64,000 nucleotides of DNA, taken from positions 95,278,804 to 95,342,803 of the forward strand of contig OZ026619.1 in the NCBI GenBank assembly GCA_964020975.1, read 5' to 3'. Positions within the stretch are counted from its first letter, which is position 1. Each line of letters starts with the position of its first letter. The notes beneath the pieces were generated by a model. The model did not search any database and had not been told where the DNA came from. It saw only the letters and a list, made by a program, of their open reading frames with translations. The translations under genes and the position numbers were made by a program. Positions 1 through 46,764 of the stretch are shown here, piece by piece. The stretch is from Hermodice carunculata. Lineage: Eukaryota > Annelida > Polychaeta > Eunicida > Amphinomidae.

Positions 1-60
1 TGTTGTCTTAAATCTAGGTAAATATGCGGAAAAATCAGGGACTGGTATGGAATGAGTTAA
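1..60. mobile_element. TTAA hairpin element, right-end fragment
   Basis: Ends GGTATGGAATGAGTTAA, like the right end of the copy at 17811-18049. The left part is off the window. Confidence 0.45.
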
Positions 61-211
61 TCATGTTTAATTGGCACTTGACAGGATCCTCCCTAAGACT
101 TTGCATATTAATTCTTCAGTGTTACCTTCACCAAACACTTGATTCCCACAAGCTACACGAGGGACAAACAGCGACCAGTTTGGTGCTGTCATAGCTTGTT
201 CACCACAGCAA

Positions 212-556
212 TTAACCCTCAAAGCGACGATTTTTAAGACCGGGTCAACAGCTTTCCTCGGCACTTGGCATGCAATGCATGCAAAATGCACCGAGGAAAG
301 CCCTTGACTAAGACTACTTTTTGCTTTAGCAAATTAGACTGGGGTAGGCCGAAACTGGTGAGAGAAGCCCGACTACTTTCCAATAACAGTCTGACTGGAA
401 AAAACAAAAACAAAAAAAAGAATTTTTGCTTTAGACTGGGCTTGCTGGTATTTGAATCAAAGGTATCTTTCTGAAGAATTTGAATCTTTACCATCATGTG
501 TTTAACACTAATCAGAAAACAACTACAGCTGCTGTGATTGGCACTTTCAGGGTTAA
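212..556. mobile_element. TTAA hairpin MITE copy
   Basis: Begins TTAACCCTCAAAGCGAC and ends TTGGCACTTTCAGGGTTAA. It carries the GTCAACAGCTTTCC internal hairpin at 244-310. It is longer than other copies because of an insert of about 100 bp after 340 flanked by TTTTGCTTTAG words. Confidence 0.65.
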
Positions 557-720
557 TTCAAGGAGTACTGAACCAAAACCCATTATTTGAAGGGGCAAGA
601 AATAACTGTTTTCACTGGTAACTCGGACGACAAATACTGGTAACTGAGTGCCAAATGACCTTACTAAGAAGCTGGCATATTTACTCTTCAAACACTTGCC
701 CAACTAATGTTAAGCCAGAT

Positions 721-870
721 TTGTAATACGAAGCAAAGGTTTGGATCCTTCTATAATAATAGTGCCCTGTGTAGTCTGACCGGTTTCGCCAGTAGTGTGG
801 CTCATCAGGGACTTAAAAATTTCAACGGCTGCAGTGTGGTACAATCAAAAACGTAACATACGTTTGTTAC
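721..870 (-). repeat. Hammerhead-bearing dispersed repeat, copy 1
   Basis: Aligns with 17281-17410. Shared blocks include ACCACACTGCAGC, GTTGAAATTTT, the whole ribozyme core and ACCTTTGCTTCGT. Confidence 0.6.
773..813 (-). ncRNA. Hammerhead ribozyme motif H1 (type I, short stem III)
   Basis: On the minus strand the order is AGUC, a mismatched C, CUGAUGA, stem II GCC-ACACUACU-GGC, GAA, palindromic stem III ACCGGU, C (cleavage position), a mismatched A, then GACU pairing back to AGUC. The catalytic boxes are intact. It lies in the same orientation as TAF1, in what should be an intron. Activity is not shown. Confidence 0.65.
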
Positions 871-3844
871 TTGATAATACAGTACATTCGTAACAATAGA
901 CATTGCTAACACCGAGTTAAGCTTAACGTCTAGAGTGAGCTTTGGTGTTTGCTCAGACTATTCATAGTCACCACTCCATTGTCCAGTGACATGGTCTGGC
1001 AACCTAAATGCAAATTGCATGTAGTTTTTGGGTGCTTTTGTCTCCCAAATGTATTCATGGGAGGAGGCAGTGTCATAGCATGTCCTAGTGACCAGCCTCT
1101 GTCCACTTGATAAAGGAATAAAGCTGGGGCAGAGAGGGGGTATTTACTCAAATATGTATCCAGATACACAATAAAGAAAAAATTCTTGAATAATTATGAA
1201 AATACTGGGAAATTAATTGAGTATCCCTTAAAGATGTGTGGCAGCTGTGAAATGGGAGAGATTGAGTTGCTTCCAGCATTATACATTCTGTGATGCTTGT
1301 GAAAAAAAAATACAAAAGTTAAGCCAGGCCAAGAAAACACAATTGCATAATGTATACCTGCACATCCGTAACCATCGAAACACAAAATAAAATAAAAAAT
1401 AAAAAATAATCTGTTCCTTCAAACCAAAATCTAAAATAAATAAGTTCTGGTGTCACGCAAGATCTTCCTTACTCCACATGTGCAACGCCCGGATTTGCCT
1501 TCTGTGGAGAAGTGCTAACAAGTAGTCACAAAATCAGCTCTTGGCTACCACCATTTGACATGCTTTGGGACTCTATGAATCACCAAAGCTAATAAAAAGG
1601 GGGGTTTTGTTGTTTTTTTTTGAGGTGTATATCATCTCATGCCACTACATTTGCCTTCATGTTATGCCCCACTCAACATGAGCAGAACTACATGTAGATG
1701 TGTATCGCACAATAATAATTAATAACTGTGACAATGTTGTTCAAATACATGAGAAATCCCAACATGAATGGTCACTGTTAATCTGTGAACATTTGAAGAC
1801 AGTTAAACTGATACAGAACAAGGTTACTATGTGTTTTTGAACCGTTTGCCTGCTAAACAAACTAATCTCTGAGAGCAGAGAAATATCACAGAGATTAGTC
1901 TCTTGGGAAGCAACTGAACAATTTGCCTGCACATCAGTCATGACTGGGCTTTACTTCCCTGCTTGGATTGACAATCACTCTCACCAGAAATTTAAAGGTC
2001 TTGAAGTCTGGTGTTGCCTCCAAAAGAGACCAAGCTCCATATTATATCTACTACATTTGGTCTGCCCACAAAGTACAAGATTTTATTTCTAGTCCAGTAG
2101 TAAAAGTGCGCAGTCACCCTTCTCATGGGCTGATGAACCAATCAGCAAGTTGATCATTATTAACTTGGCCATTGGCAGTATGCATGCCCTGGAGCCTGTT
2201 ACCATGGTAACCACAGCAGGCCAATTTCAAACTGAGTAATTTTTTTCAGAGCAAATAAAAACAGTGATCCCAGAGCCCCAAAGGGCAGACCAAGTGGAAT
2301 GGAGGCAATACAGATTGGTCCTTTCGGCAGGCAAGGTCTGCTGTGAAGGCAACTCAACTTTGTCCCAATTTGAAAAGTGTGCAAGATTACACTGATCAAT
2401 TACTGAACATGTTACACAACTCCAGCTGGCTGTATTATCAAAAACTACAAGACATGTGACACCATGATGCAGAGGATGAGTCCTCATCAGAGTCGTTCCC
2501 CTTGGTGCTTCCAATTGTTGAAGATGCAAGTACAGAGAAGAAACTCTGCAGAAAGTTTTTTTTTCTTTTTTAAGTGAACAGTGATTACCAAAACCCTGGT
2601 AGTTTTTTAATATTTGCTTCAATTTGCTCCCTTTTCTTTTCTTTTTTTTTTTTTTTTTATGAGCCATCCACTTTGACAAACATTTACCATACTGACATAT
2701 TGATACTGTCAATTGCAGGACAAAACATTTCTCACATCAGAGTTTTCTGTGCACTGTGGTCAATGAAAACGATCGACTCAGATTTATTTACAGGCAGAAA
2801 GGGTAAATATCTTCATAGTTTTATCAATACAGCCACTTATGTGAACTCACACTGGTGTAGAGAACGAAAAGTCCAATAGTCTGAAATCAATAACTGATTG
2901 TGTAAGGCGTATGGTCATCTATATACTGTACCTACAAACCACGTTTTCTGTTTTAATCCCGGCATGCACCATGGGTGCTTACATATTTGGATAAAATGGT
3001 TTTCTTTCATTTGGACCAATATTTTTAACATTATCTAAGTAACCTTATGGTAACAAACAAAGATTGTGAAGTGAAGAATAGTTAGCCTTATTTTTACTTT
3101 TTGATCACAGCAAGGTTGTGTGTGTGGGGAGTACTTCTGAGGACTACATTGTGAGAAACATGAAAAATAGAGAGACTTATATGTATAATCAGACAACTTA
3201 TTAAAGTCTCTTACACCACACAGAAAACAACAGAGAAACCATGGGAAACTTAGTTTTACAATAGTAAAGAATTATTATCCTGTCAGTGTGTATGTGTATA
3301 CATGTACACATATCATTAGCGAGTCGTACTAAAATGGAATACATTTTAATTTTCACTTCTGCTTTGGCCAAGCTGTCCGATGGAGACACCTGCTGGTGCT
3401 GCCACCTTCTGTTCAAATTACATAACATATGATAGCATGCATCTATGGCAAGTGCGTGGCTCTAGCAAGATTTATTCCAACGCTTTCAATTTATAAAATG
3501 GCATCAACATATAAAAAAATATATCTCGATGCAAAGAATGGTCAGACTATGGGCATATGATGACTTCACATTATAAATCTCCAAAGTTAGCATTCCAGTA
3601 GTACATGTAGCTTTTTTTTTTTTGCCACAAGGATTGTCCAAAACACAATGCACTCCAATTGACAAAATGTAAATCTATTGTCAGGGGAACTATCTTAGCA
3701 GCTTCAAACACAAGAGCAATGCAGTCATTGCCACTGACATAGGCAAAACTTTTGATGACATACACTGTAATGGAACACAAGAATGCATGCAAGCAGAGGC
3801 TCACATGTTAACATTCTGAGATGTTTAATTGATGTTTCTCCTAC

Positions 3845-39023
<35,179 letters not shown>

Positions 39024-39239
39024 CTTAATTGACTTTGAACATCCTGCCAATTGTCTGAAAGTGTAAAGTTCTTGATAAGAATAAGGCAGGCCACATGTGC
39101 ATTGTTTCAGTAGAACAATTACAGGAATCAGCAAACTGTGAGGTATATTTTATTTTCTCCCACCACTTGTGTCTCATATATGTGTGGCTGAAACATCGGG
39201 CATTTTAACTTACTATGCTTACTTAATATATAGAGAAAC

Positions 39240-39284
<45 letters not shown>
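39240..39284. repeat. (GATA)n microsatellite
   Basis: About eleven GATA units. Confidence 0.95.
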
Positions 39285-39350
39285 CATAGACAAACACATA
39301 AATGAATAGCTAAATAAATAATGACTGAAAAAAAGACAGACACACAGAAA

Positions 39351-39477
<127 letters not shown>

Positions 39478-39617
39478 AAACCAGTCAGCTCACATTTTCT
39501 GCACTGAATGAAACAAGTATATGTTTCCTAACAGAAATTACGTACATATGTAGTTTTAATATTCTGATAAAACTGAAAGAGGCAAACAAAGTATCAGCTA
39601 AAAACAAAAACACAGTA

Positions 39618-39690
39618 CACAGTGAAACCTCTCACTACCGAACACCCTGGGGACTGAGTGAAAGTGTTCGGTAGTGAGAGGTGTTCAGTA
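39618..39690. repeat. Short foldback with 19-bp arms
   Basis: ACCTCTCACTACCGAACAC and GTGTTCGGTAGTGAGAGGT are perfect complements around an 18-nt loop, preceded by CAGTGAA. Confidence 0.7.
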
Positions 39691-40464
39691 GTCGGCGGTT
39701 GGGGTGCTTGGCTGCTGGGTTATAAACTTGACATATTATGTGTATAGCTGTGTCAGCAAAACTATCCATTCATTCTTCACACAAATGACATTACATGCAC
39801 AAGATGTATGCTTATAACACAAATTCAGTCACACCATGGATGAATAATCAAGTTTATTCCTCCATACACAGCTTCTCGGGGAATATGTAAAAAATTAAAC
39901 AATATCCACTGCAAACTGTAATGTGTTCAAAGTTTAACTTTTGTGTGTGAGTATCTACCCCTCTACCTCAGTCTGAGGTGAGTACATTTTCATGCTGATG
40001 TTCCTAATTTAAAGCTACATCTGTACTGTCCCACTTATTGCTGTCAAAACATCAAATTGTTTCAGTCACAACCAGTTTCACTCCAACATATCAACTTATA
40101 ATATTAAGACAATGCTTAACTCGAGATGAGATCATTTAAACTCGAGAGCAATTCAGGTGGAATATCACACCAAATGATATGAAAACAATGCAGTCTCCAC
40201 TTTATTTGGAGACAATTCCAGCATTCAGGGTTCTCAATTGCCTGCTAAGCTTACTCAGTGGGTTGTTGGTTTTGATGGCTGATTGGTCAGCAGAAATACC
40301 AACCAAAGTCAGTTCTGAGCTAAGCCAGACATTCTTTCACAGAAGTTCAGACAATAATGTTGATAAATTGTACCAAGGAGGCCAGATATAGATCTCTATC
40401 TGATCTCCTTAATTGTACCAACCAAGGTGTGATCTGTTTACCACCCTCCCCCCCTCCCCCCCCC

Positions 40465-40981
40465 CCCCACCAAGTTGGAATGGCACCTCTTTCTATAATA
40501 GTTTTGAAGCTATTCAAGATTTAAATTTTGTATAAACACCTTATTTTCATAAATTAAAATCCTACAACTTTGGTTCATGGTTCATTGGATGCCGCTTTGC
40601 CACAAACCTATAAATTGGAGTTGGAATGGTATCTCTATCTACATGTATAATAGTTTTGGAGGTATTCAAGTCATAATTTTTTTAATGCCCCTAATTTGCA
40701 TAATTTAAAATTCTACAACTTTTCTTTACTGTCCACTATATTGGCAGGCGTCACAGACCTATACATGTATATGCACATTGAAATTTTGTGTCTATCTCCA
40801 ATAGTTTGAAAGACATGGAACTTTTAGAATTTTGATTGTCTCTAATTTGCATAATTTTAACATCATCACTATTCCAAACCAGATGCACAATTTCACTGGC
40901 AGGTCAGCCACCATGGCAAGTTTGACGGTTTTCCAAATAATAGTGTACACGAAAAACCTCAGACAAATTTGGTAGTAAAAA

Positions 40982-41012
<31 letters not shown>

Positions 41013-41085
41013 GCTGGAAGGAAGGAAGGTCATAAAGAAAGAAAGAAAAGAAAAGAAAGACAGACAGAGAGAGAGAGAGACAGAA
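40465..41085 (+). repeat. Divergent Rep1 copy ending in GAAA tract
   Basis: Shares AAGTTGGAATGGCACCTCT, TAATAGTTTTGAAGCTATTC, CTACAACTTT and the closing GACAAATTTGGTAGTAAA plus (GAAA)n with the Rep1 copies at 50.7-53.2 kb. Confidence 0.6.
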
Positions 41086-41380
41086 TGAAAGAATTCTCAA
41101 AATGTCTGGGTTCACACCAAGACATAAATATGAACTGCCTATGTTAACTAGAAACTGTGATGGTGGCTACATTTTGTGATGAGTGTGGCAATCTGATGAG
41201 TATTGCATTTGAACAGTACAAAGGGTCACATTCAGCTTAACTTTCGATGTTAAATAATGCTATGATAATTTGAAGAAACACCCTTGAGTCACTGAAATTG
41301 TGGTTTGATTGCAAAACCAAGCGAAACATCAAAAACAAAAAACTCAAACAGCACTTCCACTTAGGCTGACTTGTCAGTGG

Positions 41381-41510
41381 GAGAAGTTGATTGTGGACAG
41401 ACTATACTGATGGGTGAAAGACTGATGACCAGCCACCCTATATGTTCTCTATAGGATTGGTGGTCATCAGTCTTTCACCCTTCAATTGTCTGTCCACAAT
41501 CAACTTCTCC
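41381..41510. repeat. Long foldback (130 bp)
   Basis: GAGAAGTTGATTGTGGACAG pairs with CTGTCCACAATCAACTTCTC, and GGGTGAAAGACTGATGACCA pairs with TGGTCATCAGTCTTTCACCC. The short centre is near-palindromic. It may be a MITE or a recent inverted duplication. Confidence 0.7.
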
Positions 41511-43782
41511 AAACCCCTGGCCGGACCCACTTCAGACTTGGTGCCTATTTACCTCGACAGATGATTCTCTTCCAAAATTTTTAATAGGTCACACTCCAGT
41601 GATTTTTTTTTTTTTTTACAAAATCTTATAAAATTTTCTTCATTTCCCTCTGTATAACTGCTTATCCAATTGCTTCCAAATTGCATACAGACCCTTTTGG
41701 GGACCCCTAGACCTAAATTTGTTCATCTGATGATGATGTGATTTTTTTTTGCCATTTTGTTAAATCAATTTTTGTGTATTTTCACAGTTTTCAACTTATC
41801 CCAAACTGCATGCTGGATTCTCTACAAACTTGGTGGGAATGTATCTGGACTTAGTCTGTACTAAGTCTGTACACTACATGTTGTTGCTGGCATTATCTGA
41901 CTTTCAGTTTCAACAAATTATCAAAATTGGGAATTAATAATCTTTTAGAACATCAACATAATAACATTTGACAAAGAAGAAATAAACACAATGAACTTTT
42001 TGAGAAGTGGTTAAATGTGAAGGCCATAGCTGTGACACAAGGTGTGCACAATGTCAAATTTCATGCAGTATATACATGTAATACTAAAACAGTATTCAAA
42101 TGCAATCTTGGAGCAGCACCTGCCACTCCTGCTCCCCATCCCAAGCTCCATATCCAGGGTTCATACAGGTTCGTGAAAAGTAAATTCAAGGACTTTCAAG
42201 CACTTCAAGGACCTGTGCGAACCCTGCATATCCCTAGCATCAAGCTCTGTGCTGACCCTTGAGCCCCCTGCACCCATATCCCAAGCTCCCTGCTTCCCTC
42301 CTCTAGTGCTGTGCTCCACTGTCTCTCCCTCTACTCCTGAGCCCATCCCTTCCATTCCTGAGGGTGACTGGTCTGTGAGACATAGATACTCTGTGGGCAC
42401 TATGTGTGTGTCACAATGAATGGTTTGGTTCTTTTTGTACATGCTTTTTGCAGAAAGAGAAAGTTCTGCAAGTGAAGCACACTAAATACCAAAATTATGT
42501 GTGGCCAAAAATGGAACTAAGGTGAAGAATGTCACCATTTTATCAGTCCTTACCGTGAATCCTTTGGAATCATCATTATTTTTACAACAAATGACAAAAA
42601 AAAAAAAGGAATGAAAAAGAGAAAGAAAATGTGACACTGCATAAGTTTGTGAGTCACAATAGTGGGATAATTAAAGTTGAAGACTGCTAAGAATATTTGA
42701 ATTAGAGAAACATTAAATTTGGTATCACAGCAATTAATATTTTATTGTTTGTCAACTGTGGCAGACACTCTTAAACTGTTCCTTCTTTGTCATTTCCCTT
42801 CCAACCCAATACATTCAATGCAAGGAGTATATAATCCCTTTATTTAGGTAGCTTTTTTTATATTGTTTTCATACATGTGTGCTGCTCTTTTGACAATTTG
42901 AAGATGTGCAGGGTAGGAAAAAAATGGCCAATCATGCTTACCCCCAGGTCCAAACATTATCTAATTTACGATGATGATGGATATTTCAAATAACTTCAAC
43001 TGACCTATCACATCTTCAGGGGTGGGGGTTCAGGTAGGATAGTTAAATGACTTGTAAAAATTCACATTAAAATATCATTGACTGGTACAGAGTACCCTAT
43101 ATGACAAAATCTTTAAGATTGGACACATGAAACGTCTCTCTGATCTATCAGATAGCACTTGTGTGTGTGTTCATGGGAACACCCATTACATCATACAAAT
43201 CACATGTCACAGTCAGGTTGTGTAACACCTATCATAATATTTTCAGTACACATTGGGTGAACAGGTGTGAAGATTTTTTGTTGCTCAATAGGTCTACACA
43301 TTTACCACTCTTTTCTTCATAGCAATTGTAGAAAATTACTCAACTCAAGATTTATGTCTCTTAACCTTGTGGGTTAAAATTAGTATAAATTTGGTTGTAA
43401 CATCCGTCACAGTATTGACTCATATTGAATTAGCTTATGTTTATAAATTGTTTTGAAACTAAACATAAAAATGACTGCAAATGACTTTCTGTTGTGACTT
43501 AATAAACCTTGCACAAATTTGCTAAGTTTTGTCAGACTGGACAGCAGCAATAACTGCTTGAACTATTAAACTTGTGTCTGAATGTAACACCCATGGAAAT
43601 GACTAGCTATAGTAAAGTCCAGTACATGTAAAAACAGCTTTGTCAATTAGTTATGGGCCATGCCCATGGCTCATTCTTAAAGTTCTCACTAAAACTATAC
43701 ATGTGGGGCATTTTCAGATTTTTCTCAATTTCAGATTTCTGAAGGTCCTTCAGAATCCATCCTGGAACTTGGGGGGAAACCC

Positions 43783-43931
43783 CCCTACCACCCCTGCAAA
43801 AGGGACGTTGCTTCTGTGGGGGCCCCCCACACCCCTTTTCTCGGGGGGGGGGGGGGGGGGGGGGAGGAGACACCCCTACCACCCCTGCAAAAAGGGTGTT
43901 GCATCTGTGGGGCTCCCCCCACACCCCTTTT
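43783..43931. repeat. Tandem duplication around a poly-G tract
   Basis: CCCCTACCACCCCTGCAAAA followed by a GTTGC-CTGTGGGG block occurs twice (43783 and 43872), separated by CCCCTTTTCTC and a run of about 20 G. Confidence 0.75.
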
Positions 43932-44062
43932 TACTCACTAACTATTTTCCCTTTATTTCTACTGCTTGCACCAACTGAGGAGAGATCCCGGGACCCCCCC
44001 CCCCCCCAATACCAACTGTTTGAGTCAAATACTCTACTGACTGAGCTATCGAGGTAGCTGAG
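43932..44062 (-). mobile_element. tRNA-derived SINE fragment
   Basis: On the minus strand GATAGCTCAGTCAGTAGAGT is a good tRNA A box, followed about 35 nt later by GGTCCCGGGATCTC, a weak B box. A C/G homopolymer lies between them, so the tRNA itself is not functional. Confidence 0.55.
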
Positions 44063-44518
44063 ACTTGAGGTAGTGGATTGTATTATTGAATGTACATGCA
44101 CTGATGCACAACTGAAGAATGTGCAGTGCCATCTAACGCCCACATGTACAACTAATACGATCAACATTTGTGAATGGCTGCCATGGGATATTGTACACCA
44201 CTGTACAAAATGGATGAAATATTACACTCTGCAGTATAATTTTCATTTCATTAATCTTTATTCCAGCTTCATGGATAACTTGGCTGCTAAGAACTGACTT
44301 GTAGATACTTACTTAGCTACTGCAGGTAAGTTATAAAACACCTGGGATGGATTCTGAATACCAGCCTTGCAACTTGCTACATCAAAGTTTCAAAACAAAG
44401 ATTTTTCACAGCAGTATTACTTTTTGTAGCCCTTGTAACCTTGGCTTGGACTTTGAGGCCAAACTTTCGGTGATACTGTAATATATGGGCACAGTGAAAA
44501 TGTGGTCACACGCATAGT

Positions 44519-45612
44519 ACAATATTATCAAACATACTTAAGAGACTGGTCCAAGTTTGTGGCCACATATTAAAAATATAAACGCAATGTCTGATCACTG
44601 TACTAAAACGAAGTTTCCAAAAGAATCGAGCCCCTTTGGCTATGTCCATGCCTGCCGTATGCCAAGTGTTTTGCCCCCAACAACCACCGTGTTGTTGCCC
44701 TTAATTCGCCTATAGCACCCTAGGGAAATCCCCAGTATGCTTTCTCCCTTTCTAATCAATTTATTCTGTTACCTTTTCTTATTAAAACGGCCTGCATGCA
44801 TCAAATCCAAATTTGTGAAAGCGTGCAGCGTGGAAGATCACTGGAAGCCATTACGCTCAGGACGTGCATGCGCATCCAAACCGAATTACAGCTGCTACCA
44901 ATAATTAGTACACTTGGGACAATATAGTTCCCAAGAATTGTATGCATTAAGATAGCTTCAAATGTATTGGATGGAATAAATTAGTTCGATTTTAATAAAC
45001 CATATCAATTTAATACTTACTAGCAGGAGCTGATTAGGATAACCATGGTTTCCTCCCTTCATCTACTTTTCCTTTCTTTTTCCCTAGGCCACCTGTGTCA
45101 CACAGGACTGCAGCACAGAGGCAGAGAGCCACAGCAATATTATTACCATACATTTGTTATGATTTATTCCATCTGTCATTAAACACTCAATCACTTTGTT
45201 TACATATATATGTTAACAAGGTGCTCCCTGTGATCTAATATATTCATACGCGGTGAAGAGTCCCATTGAGCGAGTCTGTGGAGAAGGGAACATGGTGCCC
45301 GTGACGGCAATGTTGCCAAAGTGATTGTAGTCCCTGACTGTTTAATGGAAGGTAACGAGCTTAAACGGGAATAAATATGGGTGATAAAATTGGAAAATTT
45401 ATTTGTGGATACCCCCAATATGTCAACACGGGCCTCAATACAGAATTCAAATAAATCATAAGATTATAGCATGCCCAGATTCTTTCAGAAACTTTGTTCA
45501 AGTACAGTAATGGCACATTGTGTTTATATTTTTAAAATGTGGCCACATATGTGGCAAGACTTGTGGCCACAAATTTGGACTGGTCTCTTAAGTATGTTTG
45601 ATAATGTATTGA
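44519..45612. mobile_element. Inverted-repeat element, about 1.1 kb
   Basis: TTATCAAACATACTTAAGAG plus ACTGGTCCAAGTTTGTGGCC at the left is inverted at the right as GGCCACAAATTTGGACTGGT plus CTCTTAAGTATGTTTGATAA. No transposase is visible. A LINE 3' tail (45083-45146) lies within. Confidence 0.6.
45083..45146 (+). mobile_element. Second copy of the LINE A 3' tail
   Basis: CCTAGGCCACCTGTGTCAC, CAGCACAGAGGCAGAGAGCC and an ATTATTAC end match 49687-49757 of LINE A. It is either an extreme 5' truncation or a SINE sharing the tail. Confidence 0.6.
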
Positions 45613-46373
45613 TTGTGAGGAATTTTTGCTAAAATCTACATCAGACAGACCTAGATGATTAGAATAAGCTATACAAATCCAGAGTTACATGTACAGATTG
45701 AGCTGTCAGTGTAAGCCAGGCAAGCTGGGCCAGGGAGAGGTATACAGTAGCAGTAATAGATAATCATGTTGTCCCATGGGACCTTGTCCCAGGGATTTCA
45801 GTTGCCAGTGAGAAATCCGTTGAGAAGAAGCTGGCAGTTAGTAGGCCAGTTGGCACTTGGTTGCAGTTCAGTTGTCAGATGAGGCTTGACAGGCACAGTC
45901 AGACAGACACATACGGTAGACCAGACTTAGATGTGACAGCACTGAAGGCTTGTGAAGCACTATCAGCACTTTGTTATAGTAATAGTCTAGTAGTAGTACT
46001 ACAGTATGCGTGTAGCCACATTTTCACTGTGCCAGTATGCATCCCCAAACTTTCCAATGTAACAATAAAGCACTACTATGTGCAATTTTGAATATGAGGC
46101 TGGAGAAACCATCGTATTTGTCTCATCAGCTCGTGCTGCCGTATTGTAGCGAGCCAGGGCCTCAGCGAAAGCTCAAGCACATACGCTGTGAATGCTGCGG
46201 TAGGCCTCATCCCGGTTTTTATCCCCAAACTTACATTCAATTTTCAGTCATGCAGATGGCTGGCTAACGTTGCCCATGTATAAATATGGCCACTCTTTTG
46301 CTATCATCTTAAGACATAAATATTTTAAGAAACGTTGGCGCAACTTTGTTTGACATATAGCGGTTACTTATAC

Positions 46374-46475
46374 CTTATAAATCTGCAACGATTCGAGCCA
46401 TCTTGCACGTAAACAACTCGGCATCTCCATTTTGTGTAATATCGCCCGCTTTCCCACAATGCATTCTTATCCAGT
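46374..46475 (-). promoter_or_regulatory. Candidate TAF1 promoter and non-coding first exon
   Basis: Read on the minus strand this has no TATA box. It has an AATGCATTGTGGGAAAGC word close to the ZNF143/STAF site and two ATGG words in YY1-like context (AAAATGGAG, CAAGATGGC), then a good donor, TTATAAG followed by GTATAAGT, at 46374/46373. Joined to the acceptor at 39055 it would give a short 5' UTR with two tiny upstream ORFs. TATA-less promoters with YY1 and ZNF143 sites are usual for housekeeping genes. The link to TAF1 is inference. Confidence 0.35.
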
Positions 46476-46764
46476 TTGGTCCCGGTGAAAAAAAGCCTAT
46501 GCTGCCATCTGACGGATATTTTTGGCAACTGATCATTTAATCAAGGAGCCTCACCTACTTTCAATTTGCTTGTCACTATGCTGAAACTTTTATTTTGATC
46601 AAGTAATTGCTCAGTGATTGTCCTCCCTTTCTCTGAAATCTAAATGACAAGACAGGTTGCCCAAATTAATAACTATATGTCCCACATACCATACGGTTAT
46701 GTTTCCCTAATAAAGTGAAAAAAGTTAATAAATTACAAATTAAAAATTTGATGTGTTACAACTG

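Larger units (their letters stand above)
1..3844. other. Presumed TAF1 intron, no exon seen
   Basis: No segment matching the next TAF1 residues was found on the minus strand. The stretch holds a fragment and a copy of the TTAA hairpin family, the H1 repeat, and A/T runs (2629-2659, 3610-3622). The rest shows nothing I recognise. Confidence 0.5.

Noticed and set aside
2127-2160. CTGATGA word as another hammerhead
   Set aside because: No GAAA box or closed stem II follows.
2480-2500. CTCATCAG word (minus CTGATGAG) as a hammerhead
   Set aside because: The following bases form no stem II plus GAAA arrangement.
2475-2535. Minus-strand acidic/serine stretch (GNDSDEDSSSAS) recalling the TAF1 segment after exon 22
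   Set aside because: No supporting splice sites in phase, no match to neighbouring conserved residues, and the frame closes quickly.
2227-2712. 161-codon minus-strand open frame
   Set aside because: Runs across a poly-A/T tract, shows no domain or splice logic, and overlaps presumed intron.
3201-3428. Minus-strand frame NRRWQHQQVSPSDSLAKAEV as a possible next TAF1 exon
   Set aside because: No similarity to the expected TAF1 residues, and no matching phase-1 acceptor was found.
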